This document shows positions 43,570-54,749 of a stretch of DNA of 64,000 bases, one piece after another. The notes beneath the pieces are model-generated. The model was not told where the DNA came from. It saw only the letters and a list, made by a program, of their open reading frames with translations, and searched no databases. The stretch comes from Anastrepha obliqua (Eukaryota > Arthropoda > Insecta > Diptera > Tephritidae): NCBI RefSeq assembly GCF_027943255.1, contig NC_072893.1, positions 101,563,784 to 101,627,783 on the forward strand, given 5' to 3'. The position numbers were made by a program, and so were the translations under genes. The stretch's first letter is position 1; the number at the start of each line of letters is the position of its first letter.

Positions 43570-44729
43570 TTATTCTTGTAAATCAATTTCATCTCCTTCA
43601 AAATAGTCTCCTCTCGATGAAATACACTTATGCCAACGATTTTTTAAATCCCCGAAACATGCCAAATAGTCCATTTCCGGTATAGCCATCAGCACCTTCT
43701 TCGATTCAGCGTTTATCTCCTCAATCGACTCGAAACGCGTTCCCCGGAGCGGTCTTTTGAGTTTTGGGAATAGTCAGAAGTCACACGGAGCCAAATCAGG
43801 CGAATACCGTGGTTGCGGAACGATATGCGTGGAATTTTTGGCGAAATGGTCATGAAGAATTCTGGTCTTTTTAGACGAATTGCTGCACGTAAACGGTACA
43901 TGGCGACACGATCGCCTGATTCAATTCTAGTACAATGGCTGCATTGAATTTACGTGCCTCGGCGTTTGAGAAAGGAAATCCGGAGGGGAGATTTCAATCC
44001 GGATGAGGTGAAGAGTGAGATTTTACTCAGCCGAGTACATCAGTATTTTGAGCATTATGTACAACACTATTGTGATTTGGTCAGCGAAGCAAAGGAGGAT
44101 GAGCAAACGACGCATAACGCTCAAATAATATTCCTTATTGACAGTTTGGCCAGGTGGAAGGCATAGTGCACCACACCACGAAAATCGAAAAAAACTGTTA
44201 TCATGACCTTTATTTTTGAACGACTTTGACGTGTTCTTTTCGGTCTGGCCTCGCCTTTAGCACGATATTCGCTTGATTGGTCGGTTGTTTCAGGGTCGTA
44301 CTCGTAAGCATAAATCCAAGTCTCATCTCCCCTAATGATGCATTTGAGCTTGTCCTGAGTTTTTGGTACCAAACGAGATTTGACTTTTCGTGGGCCCAAA
44401 TGGTCTTTCAAAATGATTTTCACAGATCCTTCTGATATTCCGATCATATCAGTAAGGTCTTTAACAGTCAACCGACGATTTTTGAGCACTAATTCCTTCA
44501 CTTTCTTGACGTGTTGGTCATCTGTTGACGTCGATGGTCGTCCGGAGCGCTCCAAGTCATCAACACGTTCTCGACCCTTTTTGAAGTCTTTGTACCACTT
44601 ATAAACATTTTTCTGCGACATGGTCGAATCACCAAATGCCTTCTGCAACATGCTAAACGTTTCCGCAGCCGAAATTTCATTCCGCAAACAAAATTTGATG
44701 GCACTTCTCTGCTCAATCAAATCAGACAT
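43570..44729 (-). pseudogene. mariner family M1 transposase, copy A, broken
   Basis: From the ATG at 44729 the minus strand reads MSDLIEQRSAIKFCLRNEIS, KNVYKWYKDFKKGRERVDDL, RRLTVKDLTDMIGISEGSVK and KCIIRGDETWIYAYEYDPET (first Asp). It then diverges at the filler insertion. The KTLNFL...VDVCETML segment before the first Asp and the HHDNAPSH second-Asp block are deleted. The C-terminal part survives in other frames. Nonfunctional. Confidence 0.9.
43896..44109 (+). other. 214-bp insertion inside mariner copy A, bounded by AAACG
   Basis: Absent from copies B and C, where CACGTAAATGACGCATAACG (copy C) runs straight through. AAACG occurs on both sides (43891-43895 and 44105-44109). The plus strand has an open stretch from 43954 (MPRRLRKEIRRGDFNPDEVK and on to HYCDLVSEAKEDEQ) of about 50 charged residues with no family I recognise. 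It may be captured host sequence used as filler during gap repair, or a small insertion with a 5-bp duplication. Confidence 0.7.
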
Positions 44730-44939
44730 TGTAAAAATCGAAAAATGCACTCTTGGTCGTTTGGTAAACACAAGCGTAAATATATTACTGATAATGACAT
44801 TCACATGAAAGTTGGCCCAGATGTTATTAACAGTGCTGCCAACTCATGAAAAAAATAACTAGAGCAAAATTTTAATCCAGCGAAGTTTGACAAATAAATT
44901 CACCTTACTTTTTGCCCACTTTTTGTACAACGTTTTGCA

Positions 44940-46530
44940 ACTATTTTGGTACGCTGTTTTTGTTGTTTCTAAAGTGTTAAATTTCTGCAGCATATAGATT
45001 CCTCAGCTGCTATGGAATATGTATTAACAATTGTTTCTGCGTATTTAATTTTTATTAAATTTGTATTTTTTTCTCCCAAAATAGCAGCAGTCTCTTAGGG
45101 ATTTCATAGGATTCCTTCTTTATCTTTTACTAATGAAGGAGATAATGGGTTTGTAAGATGAGATTGTTTGTTGTGGCTCTTGGAGTACTTCTGTTGAGAT
45201 TGAATCCTGGGTTGTTGCTAGTGCCACACCAGAAGGCAAGATCACTTCTTCGAATTTTACGAGTAATTCATTATCTTTTCGGATTTGTAGAACCTCACTG
45301 AATTTTCTTAATGCTTTTTCGGTAAATAACTATGGCAAAAAAGAAAGGAATAATTGTCGATGAAGACATGCCTTGATAGAAGTCGGCTCAATCCCATACA
45401 AACTCAACATACAACCCCAAAGTTGCTAACAAACTGGTAATCCTCTATTGGAACAAATTACGTAGTGCTAATATAATCGCTGTATTCTTGAAAGATATTT
45501 CATCACTTTAAACTGCATGTCTATGGCAATGACTTTGAAAGCCCATAGTTATTTACACGAAAAATGGTAAGAATCCGAACTCGTTATTGTTGAAGTACTT
45601 GAATCGGAATCGTGCCTGTATAAATATTGTATTTAAACTTGAAGTGTATCGTGAAAAAGTATCATTTGTATATATTTCGTGCACAAAACAACACACATAC
45701 CATTCCCAGATACATGGGTATGTAAGAGAGGCCAGCAAAATCTTGGTTTTCATTTCCGTTAGCACGAGTAGCTTTTCAACACATTCTCCCTACCACTCTG
45801 ACCCCAAATCAATCAATTGTGAACGTACATCACTCAACGATACGAAGGATAATCTAAAAGGATGTGCAGCTTGAAGTTTATTTATGCGAATCAAAGCTGC
45901 AAAAATACATACATACACACATATGAACAAATGAAATCCGAGGGATTGTTTGCATTTTCTTGATTTAGTATTGATCCTGCAAGTCTACTGACCTCGAACT
46001 GGTATATTTCTATGAATATCTAGCTTTGTTACTCTGCTTTGGTTACTCAGAATGGTAACAACATTGACATTACATTTTCAATGCAATAAAAATGACGAGG
46101 ATGCAAGTAATAACGATGAAATGATAGGTGCTTCAAATGGTCTCTTTCTGTTGTTGAGATTTTAAGTGCATGGGATTACTCTAATTTATTTCTTATACCA
46201 GAATAGGCTACCGGACCAAGGCCTCGCCAAGAGTAATAACAACCGTTTTATGTATAGCGCACGCAACGTGAACACTCCAAAATGTTACTCTATGACATGA
46301 ACAATAAGCGTTTGAAAATTTGCATGTAGTGTGCATTGAGCTCAAATAAATCTGAGTTTGGGAAATCCACCCGTAGTAAATTATGCGTTCTCGTTTTGGC
46401 TGCGAGTCGCAATTTTGGTGTGTTTTTTCTTAGATTCGCTGCATAAAAATGAGTAAAAAAAAACGATGTGCCTGAATTTTAAAGAAAAAACCGGAGCAAA
46501 AAATTTGAAGCAATTTTTATATATAAATTC
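44940..46530. other. No recognisable gene
   Basis: Frame 45587-45874 is unrecognised. No terminal repeats or RNA genes seen. Confidence 0.4.
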
Positions 46531-46534
46531 CAAT

Positions 46535-46930
46535 AAAAGGTGTTATCCATCGCTATCGAGAGATGATTAACAATTTTTTAAGGTCGGAATTGGATGTTAT
46601 TGATCTGGACAACGCTTATTTTCAACAAGACGGCGCTACGTACCACACAAGCAACGAAACCATTGATCTTTTACGGGAAAAGTTTCCGAACCATGTTATC
46701 TCTCGAAGAGGTGAGCACAATTAGCCACCGAGATCTTGTGATTTAACACCTTGTGACTTTTTCCTTTGGGGCCACGTGAAAGAAAAGTTCTACGCCAACA
46801 GCCCAGAGTCGATTCAAGACCTCAAAGATGGAAGTCGTGAGGCTATCGAGGACATAGGGCAGCCACTTTGCAATTCGGTTATGGAGAATTTCATGAAAAG
46901 TATATTGTGCTGCAAGCAATCTAGAACTTT
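46535..46930 (+). pseudogene. DD41D transposase relic, C-terminal half
   Basis: The plus strand reads RYREMINNFLRSELDVIDLD, AYFQQDGATYHTSNETIDLL (second Asp), NHVISRRGEHN-stop-PPRSCD, LTPCDFFLWGHVKEKFYANS (third Asp) and SVMENFMKSILCC. There are 41 residues between the Asp positions if the stop is read as Trp. The in-frame TAG at about 46723 and loss of both ends mark it as old. It is another family than the elements at 20059, 36600 and 53877. Confidence 0.82.
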
Positions 46931-47855
46931 AACTATATTAATCTAGAGTTTCAACTTTTCCAAAGCATGCGATTAGTGGGGCCCACTACAGCTATGACCA
47001 GATAGGCTGCATTTTGAAATGCCAAATTGTAGAAAACAAAATAATTTTGGTCATTTGGCCATCAAAATTATAAAACACGGGGTGCTTCCACGATTTTTAT
47101 ACTCGGCGTGAAATTACTGCTTGAACGCAGTTATAAGTCTTTCGGACGTGGTCTTCTGCTTGATATATTCATATCATTCGACGACTTTCATTTCATCAAA
47201 AGCAAAGACACACTGTTTGGGATCATAACAAAATTTAGACTTTTGTTTCATGCAATTAGGATACCCTCGTTTATATATCACTTCTGCAATACCAGCGTTG
47301 CAGGCCAACCTCTTGAGAAAGCGGAAATCCTTTATCATACAATTGGTTGTATGCCCGGACTCCCGCTGCGTGCAAGCATATAGCGCTTGATATGTCTTTC
47401 CGTGACCGCATCATCTTTTGGTCTGTATGTAATAAATCAATTAATATAAAACGTTTTTTGGCAATTAACAACAAACCATACCAGGGAAAACTATTTAACG
47501 AATTTAACCTGCGGGATGCTAAAATCTGTATTTTATATTTTCAGCCACCGCCCTTACTTTTTAGCTCAGGGATATCGAGCTTCAATGAGGACTCCGCTAC
47601 AAAACTGGAAGTATGTTTGAGAATTGTTATACTTATTAAAATAGTGAACGAATAAACTTTGCTTACGGTCAAAGACAAAGGCCTCATGATTGCATTAACT
47701 AAAACATTCGAATAACATTAGACAAAATGGAATGAAAATTGAATTTAAAAAATTATTATATATAATATATAATATAAGTAATTAATAGAAGTATTCGTTG
47801 CTCATTTAAATAAATATAATTAAAAACCAAAATAAATGAATATGGAAACAAATAC
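46931..47855. other. No recognisable gene
   Basis: Frames at 47108-47383 and 47347-47655 are unrecognised. Confidence 0.35.
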
Positions 47856-47857
47856 TA

Positions 47858-49109
47858 CTGTGGGCAAAAAGTAAGGAGAATTTATTTGTCAAACTTCGCG
47901 GGATTAAAATTTCGCTCTAGTTATTTCTTTTATGAGTTGGCAGCACTGTTAGTAACATCTGGGCCAACTTTCATGTGAATGTCATTATCAGTAATATATT
48001 TACGCTTGTGTTTACCAAACGACCAAGAGTGCATTTTTCGATTTTTACAATGTCTGATTTGATTGAGCAGAGAAGTGCCATCAAATTTTGTTTGCGGAAT
48101 GAAATTTCGGCTGCGGAAACGTTTAGCATGTTGCAGAAGGCATTTGGTGATTCGACCATGTCGCAGAAAAATGTTTATAAGTGGTACAAAGACTTCAAAG
48201 AGGGTCGAGAACGTGTTGATGACTTGGAACGCTCCGGACGACCATCGACGTCAACAGATGACCAACACGTCAATAAAGTGAAGGAGTTAGTGCTCAAAAA
48301 TCGTCGGTTGACTGTTAAAGACCTTACTGATATGATCGGAATATCAGAGGGATCTGTGAAAATCATTTGAAAGACCATTTGGGCCTACGTAAAATCAAAT
48401 CTCGTTTGGTACCGAAAACTCTCAATTTCTTGGAAAAAAGTTGTCGCGTTGATGGACAAGCTCAAATGCATCATTACGGGAGATGAGACTTGGATTTATG
48501 CTTACGACCCTAAAAGAATCGACCAATCAAGCGAATATCGTGCTAAAGGCGAGGCCAGACCGAAAAGAGCACGTCAAAGTCGTTCAAAAATAAAGGTCAT
48601 GATGACAGTTTTTTTCGATTTTCGTGGTGTGGTGCACTATGAATTCCTTTCACCTGGCCAAACTGTTAATAAGGAATATTATTTGAGCGTTATGCGTCGT
48701 TTACGTGAAGCAATTCGTCTAAAAAGACCAGCAACTCTTGGTTTTTGCATCACGATAAGGCACCGTCTCACACTGCACTCGTTCTTCGTGACCATTTCGC
48801 CAAAAATTCCACGCATATCGTTCCGCAACCACCGTATTCGCCTGATTTGGCTATTCCCAAAACTCAAGAGACCGCTCCGGGGAACGCGTTTCGAGTTCGA
48901 TCGATTGAGGAGATAAAAGCTGAATCGAAGAAGGTGCTGATGGCTATACCGGAAATGGACTATTTGGCATGTTTCGGGGATTGGAAAAATCGTTGGCATA
49001 AATGTATTTCATCGAGAGGGGATTATTTTGAAGGGGAAGAAATTGATTTACAAGAATAAATAAAGATTTTTCATTTTACAACCAAATTCACCTTCCTTTT
49101 TGCCCACAG
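47858..49109 (+). mobile_element. mariner family M1, copy B (1252 bp, full length)
   Basis: Ends CTGTGGGCAAAAAGTAAGGA (left) and CTGTGGGCAAAAAGGAAGGT (inverted right), flanked by TA at 47856-47857 and 49110-49111. Nearly complete length; the transposase is frameshifted. Confidence 0.93.
48050..49059 (+). pseudogene. mariner family M1 transposase, copy B, frameshifted
   Basis: The ATG at 48050 gives the same HTH domain as copy A and stops at 48368-48370 (after GISEGSVKII). The rest continues in other frames: MDKLKCIITGDETWIYAYDP (first Asp), FHHDKAPSHTALVLRDHFAK where the second catalytic Asp block reads HDKA instead of HDNA, PQPPYSPDLA followed by a small deletion that removes the CDFWL third-Asp segment, and FGDWKNRWHKCISSRGDYFE at the C-terminus. 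At least three frame breaks are seen. Confidence 0.9.
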
Positions 49110-49146
49110 TAAGCTTATTATTAAGTTATGTGTATACATATGTATA

Positions 49147-49745
49147 TGGGGCATTCTTTCTCAACGGGAGACCCCTATCTGTCCAAAAATGTTTTTGACC
49201 TAGAGAGTTCTAATAGGGCTTAAAATTTAGCTCTTTTTATCTACTTTTCAATACAGAGTGGCCAAAAACGAAATTCAAGATGGCTCATATAATATGGCTA
49301 AAAATGTAATCAAAATTCATTAAATTCATTCTAATAACCTATACCAAAAAAATTCATTTCAACGGAAAGAGTTGTACGAGGTTTCAAAATTTAGCTAATA
49401 AAGTTTACTTTAAAATACAAAATGAAAAATTTTAAAATCCAAGATGGCGGCCACAACATGGCGGCTAATTTTTTAAAACTTCTCAAATCCACTTAAACCC
49501 CTGAGAAACGAGTTTCATGCGAATTCATGAGTTTTTTCAAAAATCCGTCCGCCATATTGGATCCGCCATTTTGAAATTTGGAAATCTAACACTAGATTTG
49601 TAATCAGCGACCCAAAAAACCCCCGAGTAATATTATACATTTTAAGTGGATTTGAGTAGTTTTAAAAAATTAGCCGCCATGTTGTGGCCGCCATCTTGGA
49701 TTTAAAAATTTTTCATTTTGTCTCCCGTTGAGAAAGAATGCCCCA
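49147..49745. mobile_element. 599-bp MITE with perfect TIRs and an internal hairpin
   Basis: Both ends read TGGGGCATTCTTTCTCAACG then GGAGAC, a perfect inverted match of at least 26 bp, flanked by TA/AT-rich sequence compatible with a TA duplication. No transposase. About 250 bp inside the left end, a 78-bp segment is repeated inverted next to the right end (see 49418-49720). Confidence 0.88.
49418..49720. repeat. Long inverted repeat (arms about 78 bp)
   Basis: Left arm about 49418-49495 and right arm about 49641-49720 are reverse complements with only a few mismatches. Both include AAGATGGCGGCCACAACATG and GCGGCTAATTTTTTAAAACT. The loop is about 145 bp. The RNA would fold into a long hairpin on either strand. 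Confidence 0.9.
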
Positions 49746-49790
49746 TATATATATATATATATATGTATATGTGTATATATAATATAAGTA
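49746..49790. repeat. AT/GTAT microsatellite
   Basis: ATATATATATATATAT followed by GTATATGTGTATATATAAT. Confidence 0.85.
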
Positions 49791-50518
49791 TATCCATTAC
49801 TGTTTCTCGCTAACAACATAATTATGTGTGCTTTTGTTGTTGCTGAAGCTCCGTTGCTAGGCTATAGTGGATAAAAGGAAAGGCTCGTGGCTGGACAAAA
49901 CAACAGTGCCCAAAATGTACAAAATATACAGAGATATTCTCTTTTATTTGAACCATATGTTGGGGCTGACAATATGGCTGCTTATCTGTGCATACACTTG
50001 AACTTTTGTACTTCTCAACTTATTTACACTATAAAATTGGCTAACAGGTTAGTAAACGACCACATAAACAGTTCTGTTTTATGTTTATAATTTATTTTAC
50101 CAAACACAAATTCATGAAAGAAAAATACAAAAACACACAATTACGCCTATGCGTCTGTGAAATTCAGCTACAAAGCTCTAAGGAGCATATGACTATATAT
50201 ATTTACATAAATATAACTACACATTTTCGAAGCTATTATAGACATACATACATACATAATTTCTTAAGCTAACTACATACTTGCAAGTTCTTGGAATTTT
50301 CTTCTATGACGGAACTAAGAGGCAAATAATTCGTCAAGCTTGAAGTTCATAACATAAACCGCAAATATTTGAATTCACTTACGAAACTGTTACGGTAAGT
50401 ACCGTTAAGGGGGTGTTTGGACTAGCGTTGCCACTCAGGCATTTCCTGACAAGCTTACTCTGGCCACTTATGCGACTAGAACAAGTTTTGGCCGCTTTTA
50501 TAATGTATATACAATTAG
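49791..50518. other. No recognisable gene
   Basis: Nothing beyond short chance frames and CATA repeats (about 50244-50262). Confidence 0.4.
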
Positions 50519-50867
50519 TAGGGCGGGTCGATTTAAAAATCGCTCATTGCTCTGTGAAAATCGTATTCTAGGGATCAAAATAAGAAACTTTGCCGAAGGA
50601 ACCATACCTTTAAAACGAATTCTGATGTCCCCCAATTTGGGTCGAACAAAAAATCCCACTTTGACCCATTTAGAGTGCTCCAATCGAGTCCAAATGTATG
50701 ACCGACCTCCACTAACTTTGGACGGCCGATCCACCCACGCCAGTGGCACACCCCCTGGAACTCCCCTGGGGGGTTCCGCATACAATCATTTAAAAATATC
50801 ACCATTTTTGGCCTTTACATGAAAAAATCAGCTAAATGCACGTTTTTTTCTTTATTTTTAAGGACTA

Positions 50868-52136
50868 TGAATAAGTTCGTGCGGTTTTTTTTCGAAATTT
50901 GAAACTTTATTGACGTAAAATGGTTACAAATTTAATATTCAAAGTATTGTCCATCGCTTGCTACTACTTGTTCCCATCTTTCTGGCAATTCACGGATTCC
51001 CTTTGTGAAAAATTCGGTCGGTTTTGCCGCAATCCACGAATCGATCCATTTTTTGACTTCATCGTAATTACGGAAGTGCTGGTCAGCCAGGCCATGTTGC
51101 ATCGATCGGAAGAGATAGTAATCGGATGGCGCAAGGTCTGGACTATACGGCGGGTGGGGTAGGACATCCCATTTGAGCGTTTCTAAGTATGTTTTGACCA
51201 CTTGTGCAACATGTGGCCGAGCATTGTCATGTTGCAAAATAACTTTGTCGTGTCTATCGGCGTATTGCGGCCGTTTTTCTCGCAGTGCTCGGCTCAAACG
51301 CATCAATTGTCGTCGGTAGACATCCCCCGTAATCGTTTCATTCGGTTTCAGTAGCTCATAATACACAACACCCAGCTGGTCCCACCAGATACACAGCATA
51401 ACCTTCAGGCCATGAATATTCTGCGCCGACGTCGATGTTGAAGCATGGCCAGGGTATCCATACGTTGCCCGACGTTTTGGATTGTCGTAATGGACCCACT
51501 TTTCATCGCCAGTCACAATTCGATGCAAAAAACCCTTTCTTTTGTGCCGTTGAAGCAGTTGTTCGCATGCCATAAAACGGCGTTCAACGTCTCTTGGCTT
51601 CAATTCATACGGCACCCAATAGCCTACCTTTCGGATCATTCCCATGGCTTTTAAACGTTTGGAAATGGTTGATTGATCAACTCCCAAAGTTTTTGCAACC
51701 TCTTCTTGCGTTTGAGCCGGATCTTGATCGAGCAATTCCTCCAATTCGGTATCCATGAACTTTGGCGGCGCACCCTCGCGTTCTTCGTCTTCCAAGCCAA
51801 AATCACCACTTTTAAAGCGTGCAAACCACTTCTGGCACGTTCGCTCAGCTAGAGCATGCTCACCATAAACTTCCACCAAGATACGATGACTTTCGGCTGC
51901 TTTTTTCTTCATATTAAAATAATGAAGAAGAATTCCCCGCAAAAAACACATTATTTGGCACGAAATTCGACATTTTCAAGTGTGGTAAAAATATTGTTGT
52001 TTACGCTTCAAATAAAAAACTTATACTGACGTTTGTGCCTTACGACAGTAGCTCTCCAATGAATGTTTGGAAATGTGGATCGATGGAATAATAATCAAGT
52101 TACGCCATCTGTTGTAAAACCGCACGAACTTATTCT
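50868..52136 (-). mobile_element. mariner (1269 bp), full length, nested in the long-TIR MITE
   Basis: Ends TGAATAAGTTCGTGCGGTTT (left) and AGAATAAGTTCGTGCGGTTT (inverted right), flanked by TA at 50866-50867 and 52137-52138. It is the full-length relative of the 8377-8896 derivative and a more distant relative of the 5577 element. Confidence 0.95.
50932..51973 (-). pseudogene. mariner transposase with one N-terminal frameshift
   Basis: The family start MSNFVPNN is at 51973, but an extra T in a T-run (GTGTTTTTTGCGG against GTGTTTTTGCGG in the 8377 copy) shifts the frame after about 10 codons. The remaining 339-codon frame, from 51951 in the ORF sense, is fully open to the stop at 50932. It shows GILLHYFNMKKKAAESHRIL, RTCQKWFARFKSGDFGLEDE, GYWVPYEL, TGDEKWVHYD (first Asp), RPQYADRHDKVILQHDNARP (second Asp) and YSPDLAPSDYYLF (third Asp; 34 residues between) and ends ASDGQYFEY. 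All catalytic residues are present; only the first dozen or so residues are affected. A downstream in-frame start (MKKKAAES) would lose part of the first HTH. Confidence 0.93.
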
Positions 52137-52416
52137 TAGTCCTATTATTTATTTATAATAATATTTATTATTTATTTATAATAATATCTATTTTTTCTCT
52201 TAAGAAATTTATTTAGTCAGAACATATGTAAATGAAAAAATTAATTTAAGTGAGTTATAGAAAAGAAACTAAAAAGTTCGACCCAAATTGGGGGACATCA
52301 CAATTCGTTTTAGAGGTATGGTTCCTTCAGCAAAGTTTCTTATTTTGATCCCTAGAATATGATTTTCACAGAGTAATGGGCGATTTTTTTGCCTCCCCAC
52401 AAATCGACCCGGCCTA

Positions 52417-53874
52417 ATATTTAGTGGTCGTAATTCATTCTGAGCGTATCCATTTGTAAACTTTTTCGTAAGTAAATACACAGCGTGCAACTCAGTTAAA
52501 ATAGTGCGATTAAAGTCTAATTTTAAACATCACTGCAAATGCACATCCTATCACAGACACGAGAAAAGCAAGTAATTTCATACCTGCCCTAAGCACCATT
52601 GATTCATATCTCTAGGAATTCTTTCATTACACCCCGTTGGAAAATTATAAACACACGCATTTAATTTTTTATGAAAATATTCAGTATAAAATATAAAAAA
52701 AAAACATATAACGCAGATTTATGTAATCAGGAAACAAACTTTGAAGTTTTTCTCAAGCGCTTAGAACTCGCTTTGCGTGCGCAAAGATGAGAAAATGAAA
52801 TAAAATCCAGGCTTGGTAATTTTATATTTTAAAAAGCGTTAGGTGCCATTTTATTTCACATAAAATGCAAAAATTACGTGTATGGAAGAAAATATGATGG
52901 TTCTAATTTATTTAAATTTTTTAGTGTAATTTTAATTTTTGGATTTCTTTATTGAAAAACCATTTTAGGATAGGCATTTTCATCCAGTTGTATTCTGTAT
53001 TGATTAGGAAATTTCGCAGGTAATTTGGAGAATGCACTAAATAAATATTGATTCAAATTAAATTTTCTCTAAGAATAAATAAAGTAAAAGGGAAGCTTAT
53101 TTTAAATTAGTATTTTAATTTTTTTTTTAATTTTTATCGCAAAGCGTTTACCGGTCTCTAATTTCAGGTAAGACGTTGGGTGGATGCAAATGTGAAAATA
53201 TGGAGGCAGGTATTTAAATTGTTTGCTGGTCACAATGAATTCATGTTTTATTTTGAACTTATTATGTTTTTTTTTGTTTTTGTGCTAAAAAAGGAGATTT
53301 TTGTTGATTGGGTCTGGTAGCATGAAATCAGTCAGGTAGTCAATAGGGCATCCGAAAAGTGCCAATTGCCTTGCTCAAAAGCCCTGATAGCCTCATAGGT
53401 ACTAAAGCAGTAAAAGCAAAAATTAAGTGAAGATGATATTGTTGAAGTAGAGGGAAATGTTTTTTTCTACATCGAGCTTTTAAATTAAATAATAATATGC
53501 TATTTGATTTTAATCGCGAAGATTATTCTTATCAGGGGATGAGTTGCAGATACTCCCATTGATACTTCATTCAGTGAATTTATAGATTGCGCCCCTGACA
53601 TAATTCTCAGTCAGTGGAAATGGCTAAGTTTGAGTAATGTAAATCTTTGTGTTGATTTGTATTTAGATACATTTTGGTTGAAGGTGAGCTTATTAAAAAA
53701 CCACCACATCATCAAGCTTTCATCATTAGGAAGCTTTCCGAAATTGTTTAGTTTATTTTTAATTTACTTTCACTTCCGTACAGTTTTTCCATGACTGAAC
53801 GGAAGTTGTCGAAATTTTTTTAATTAAAATGAAATTATGTAATCGACTAGACTTAATAGCATCATACAGGGTGG
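52417..53874. other. No recognisable gene
   Basis: AT-rich with no terminal repeats or coding similarity recognised. Confidence 0.4.
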
Positions 53875-53876
53875 CC

Positions 53877-54747
53877 CATACAGCGATTGCTTTTTGAACC
53901 ACCTATTTTTTTGAGAATGGTAACACAAATGACATGTCAAATGTGTTCATAATTTACTTAAAGGTTTAACATTTACGAAATGGGACGCTATGCGCCTGAA
54001 CAAAATTGGGAAATATTGAAAACCTTTTTCCAAAGTGGTGAGTCTTCTCCTTTCCTGATTTTCACATCGGTGGCTACGTCAATAAGCAAAATTGTCGTAT
54101 TTGGGGCTCAGAGAATCCACACGTTACTGTAGAGAAGCAGATGCATCCACAACGAGTCACTGTTTGGTGCGGTTTTTGGTCTGGCGGCATCATCGGGCCA
54201 TTTTTTTTCGAAAATGAGCGAGGAGCCGCGGTTACAGTAAATGGCGAGGGTTACCGTTACATGCTCAACGAGTTGTTTCTAAAAATTGAAGAGGATGACA
54301 TGGGCGGCATTTGGTTCCAACAGGACGGTGCAACTTGTCACACTGCCAAAGTTACACTCGAACTTTTGGCTACCGTTTTTGAAAACCGAATAATCAGCCA
54401 AAATTCCGATATCAATTGGCCGCCTCGGAGCTGTGATTTAAGATTTGTGGGGAGCCGTTAAGGACAAATGCTTTGCGAACCATCCAGAGACGATTGATGC
54501 TTTAAAACACGAAATCGAAGTTGCCATTCATGAAATTGGAGCCCAAACAATCGAAAATGTGCTTAAGAATTGGGTTGATCGAATGGCCTACTGTAAAGCC
54601 AGTCGTGGCAGTCAATAGAAGGATATTGTTTTTTATTCATAAATGACAATGTTCAATCTTCAAAATAAAAAAAAAATTTTGAAAAAATATTGATTAGTTA
54701 TTTTTTTATAGCCGATTCAAAAAGCAAATTTTACATGGCCCACCCTA
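53877..54747 (+). mobile_element. 871-bp deleted DD41D element
   Basis: Ends CAGGGTGGCCCATACAGCGA (left) and TAGGGTGGGCCATGTAAAAT (inverted right), with GCTTTTTGAA shared just inside. TA flanks at 53875-53876 and 54748-54749. A different family from the 20059 element (GGGTGGCCC versus GGGTCCGCC). Confidence 0.9.
53980..54642 (+). pseudogene. DD41D transposase, two deletions
   Basis: The ATG at 53980 gives MGRYAPEQNWEILKTFFQSG, after which about 110-130 residues are deleted. In another frame it resumes DFHIGGYVNKQNCRIWGSEN (just after the first Asp), HPQRVTVWCGFWSGGIIGPF, MLNELFLKIEEDDMGGIWFQ, QQDGATCHTA (second Asp) and WPPRSCDLR. A second deletion removes TPLDY, including the third Asp. The C-terminus AVKDKCFANHPETIDALKHE to WVDRMAYCKASRGSQ survives, with a stop before KDIVFYS. 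Two of the three catalytic Asp are therefore missing. Confidence 0.88.
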
Positions 54748-54749
54748 TA

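Larger units (their letters stand above)
43520..44922 (-). mobile_element. mariner family M1, copy A, with 214-bp filler insertion
   Basis: The left end CTGTGGGCAAAAAGTAAGGT abuts TA (43518-43519). The inverted right end AAGTGGGCAAAAAGTAAGGT matches except at its outermost bases, and the expected right TA is changed to TT. The inside is homologous to copies B (47858-49109) and C (56593-57831). Copy A lacks about 61 bp around the second Asp (near 43860) and has 214 extra bp (43896-44109). Confidence 0.9.
50521..52414. mobile_element. Long-TIR MITE split by a mariner insertion
   Basis: The segment 50521-50650 (starts GGGCGGGTCGATTT; includes ATTCTAGGGATCAAAATAAG and AAACTTTGCCGAAGGAACCA) is repeated in inverted orientation at about 52276-52414 (starts GGCCGGGTCGATTT), giving terminal inverted repeats of about 130 bp at roughly 85-90 percent identity by eye. 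TA is adjacent on both sides (50519-50520 and 52415-52416). Removing the mariner at 50868-52136 leaves about 625 bp. No coding capacity of its own. Confidence 0.85.

Noticed and set aside
45587..45874. 95-codon ORF as a gene
   Set aside because: No recognisable family and no supporting context.
50498..50822. Overlapping 76-95 codon ORFs on both strands
   Set aside because: They lie in the terminal repeat and interior of the long-TIR MITE, with no coding character; the inverted copy at 52276-52414 does not preserve the frame.
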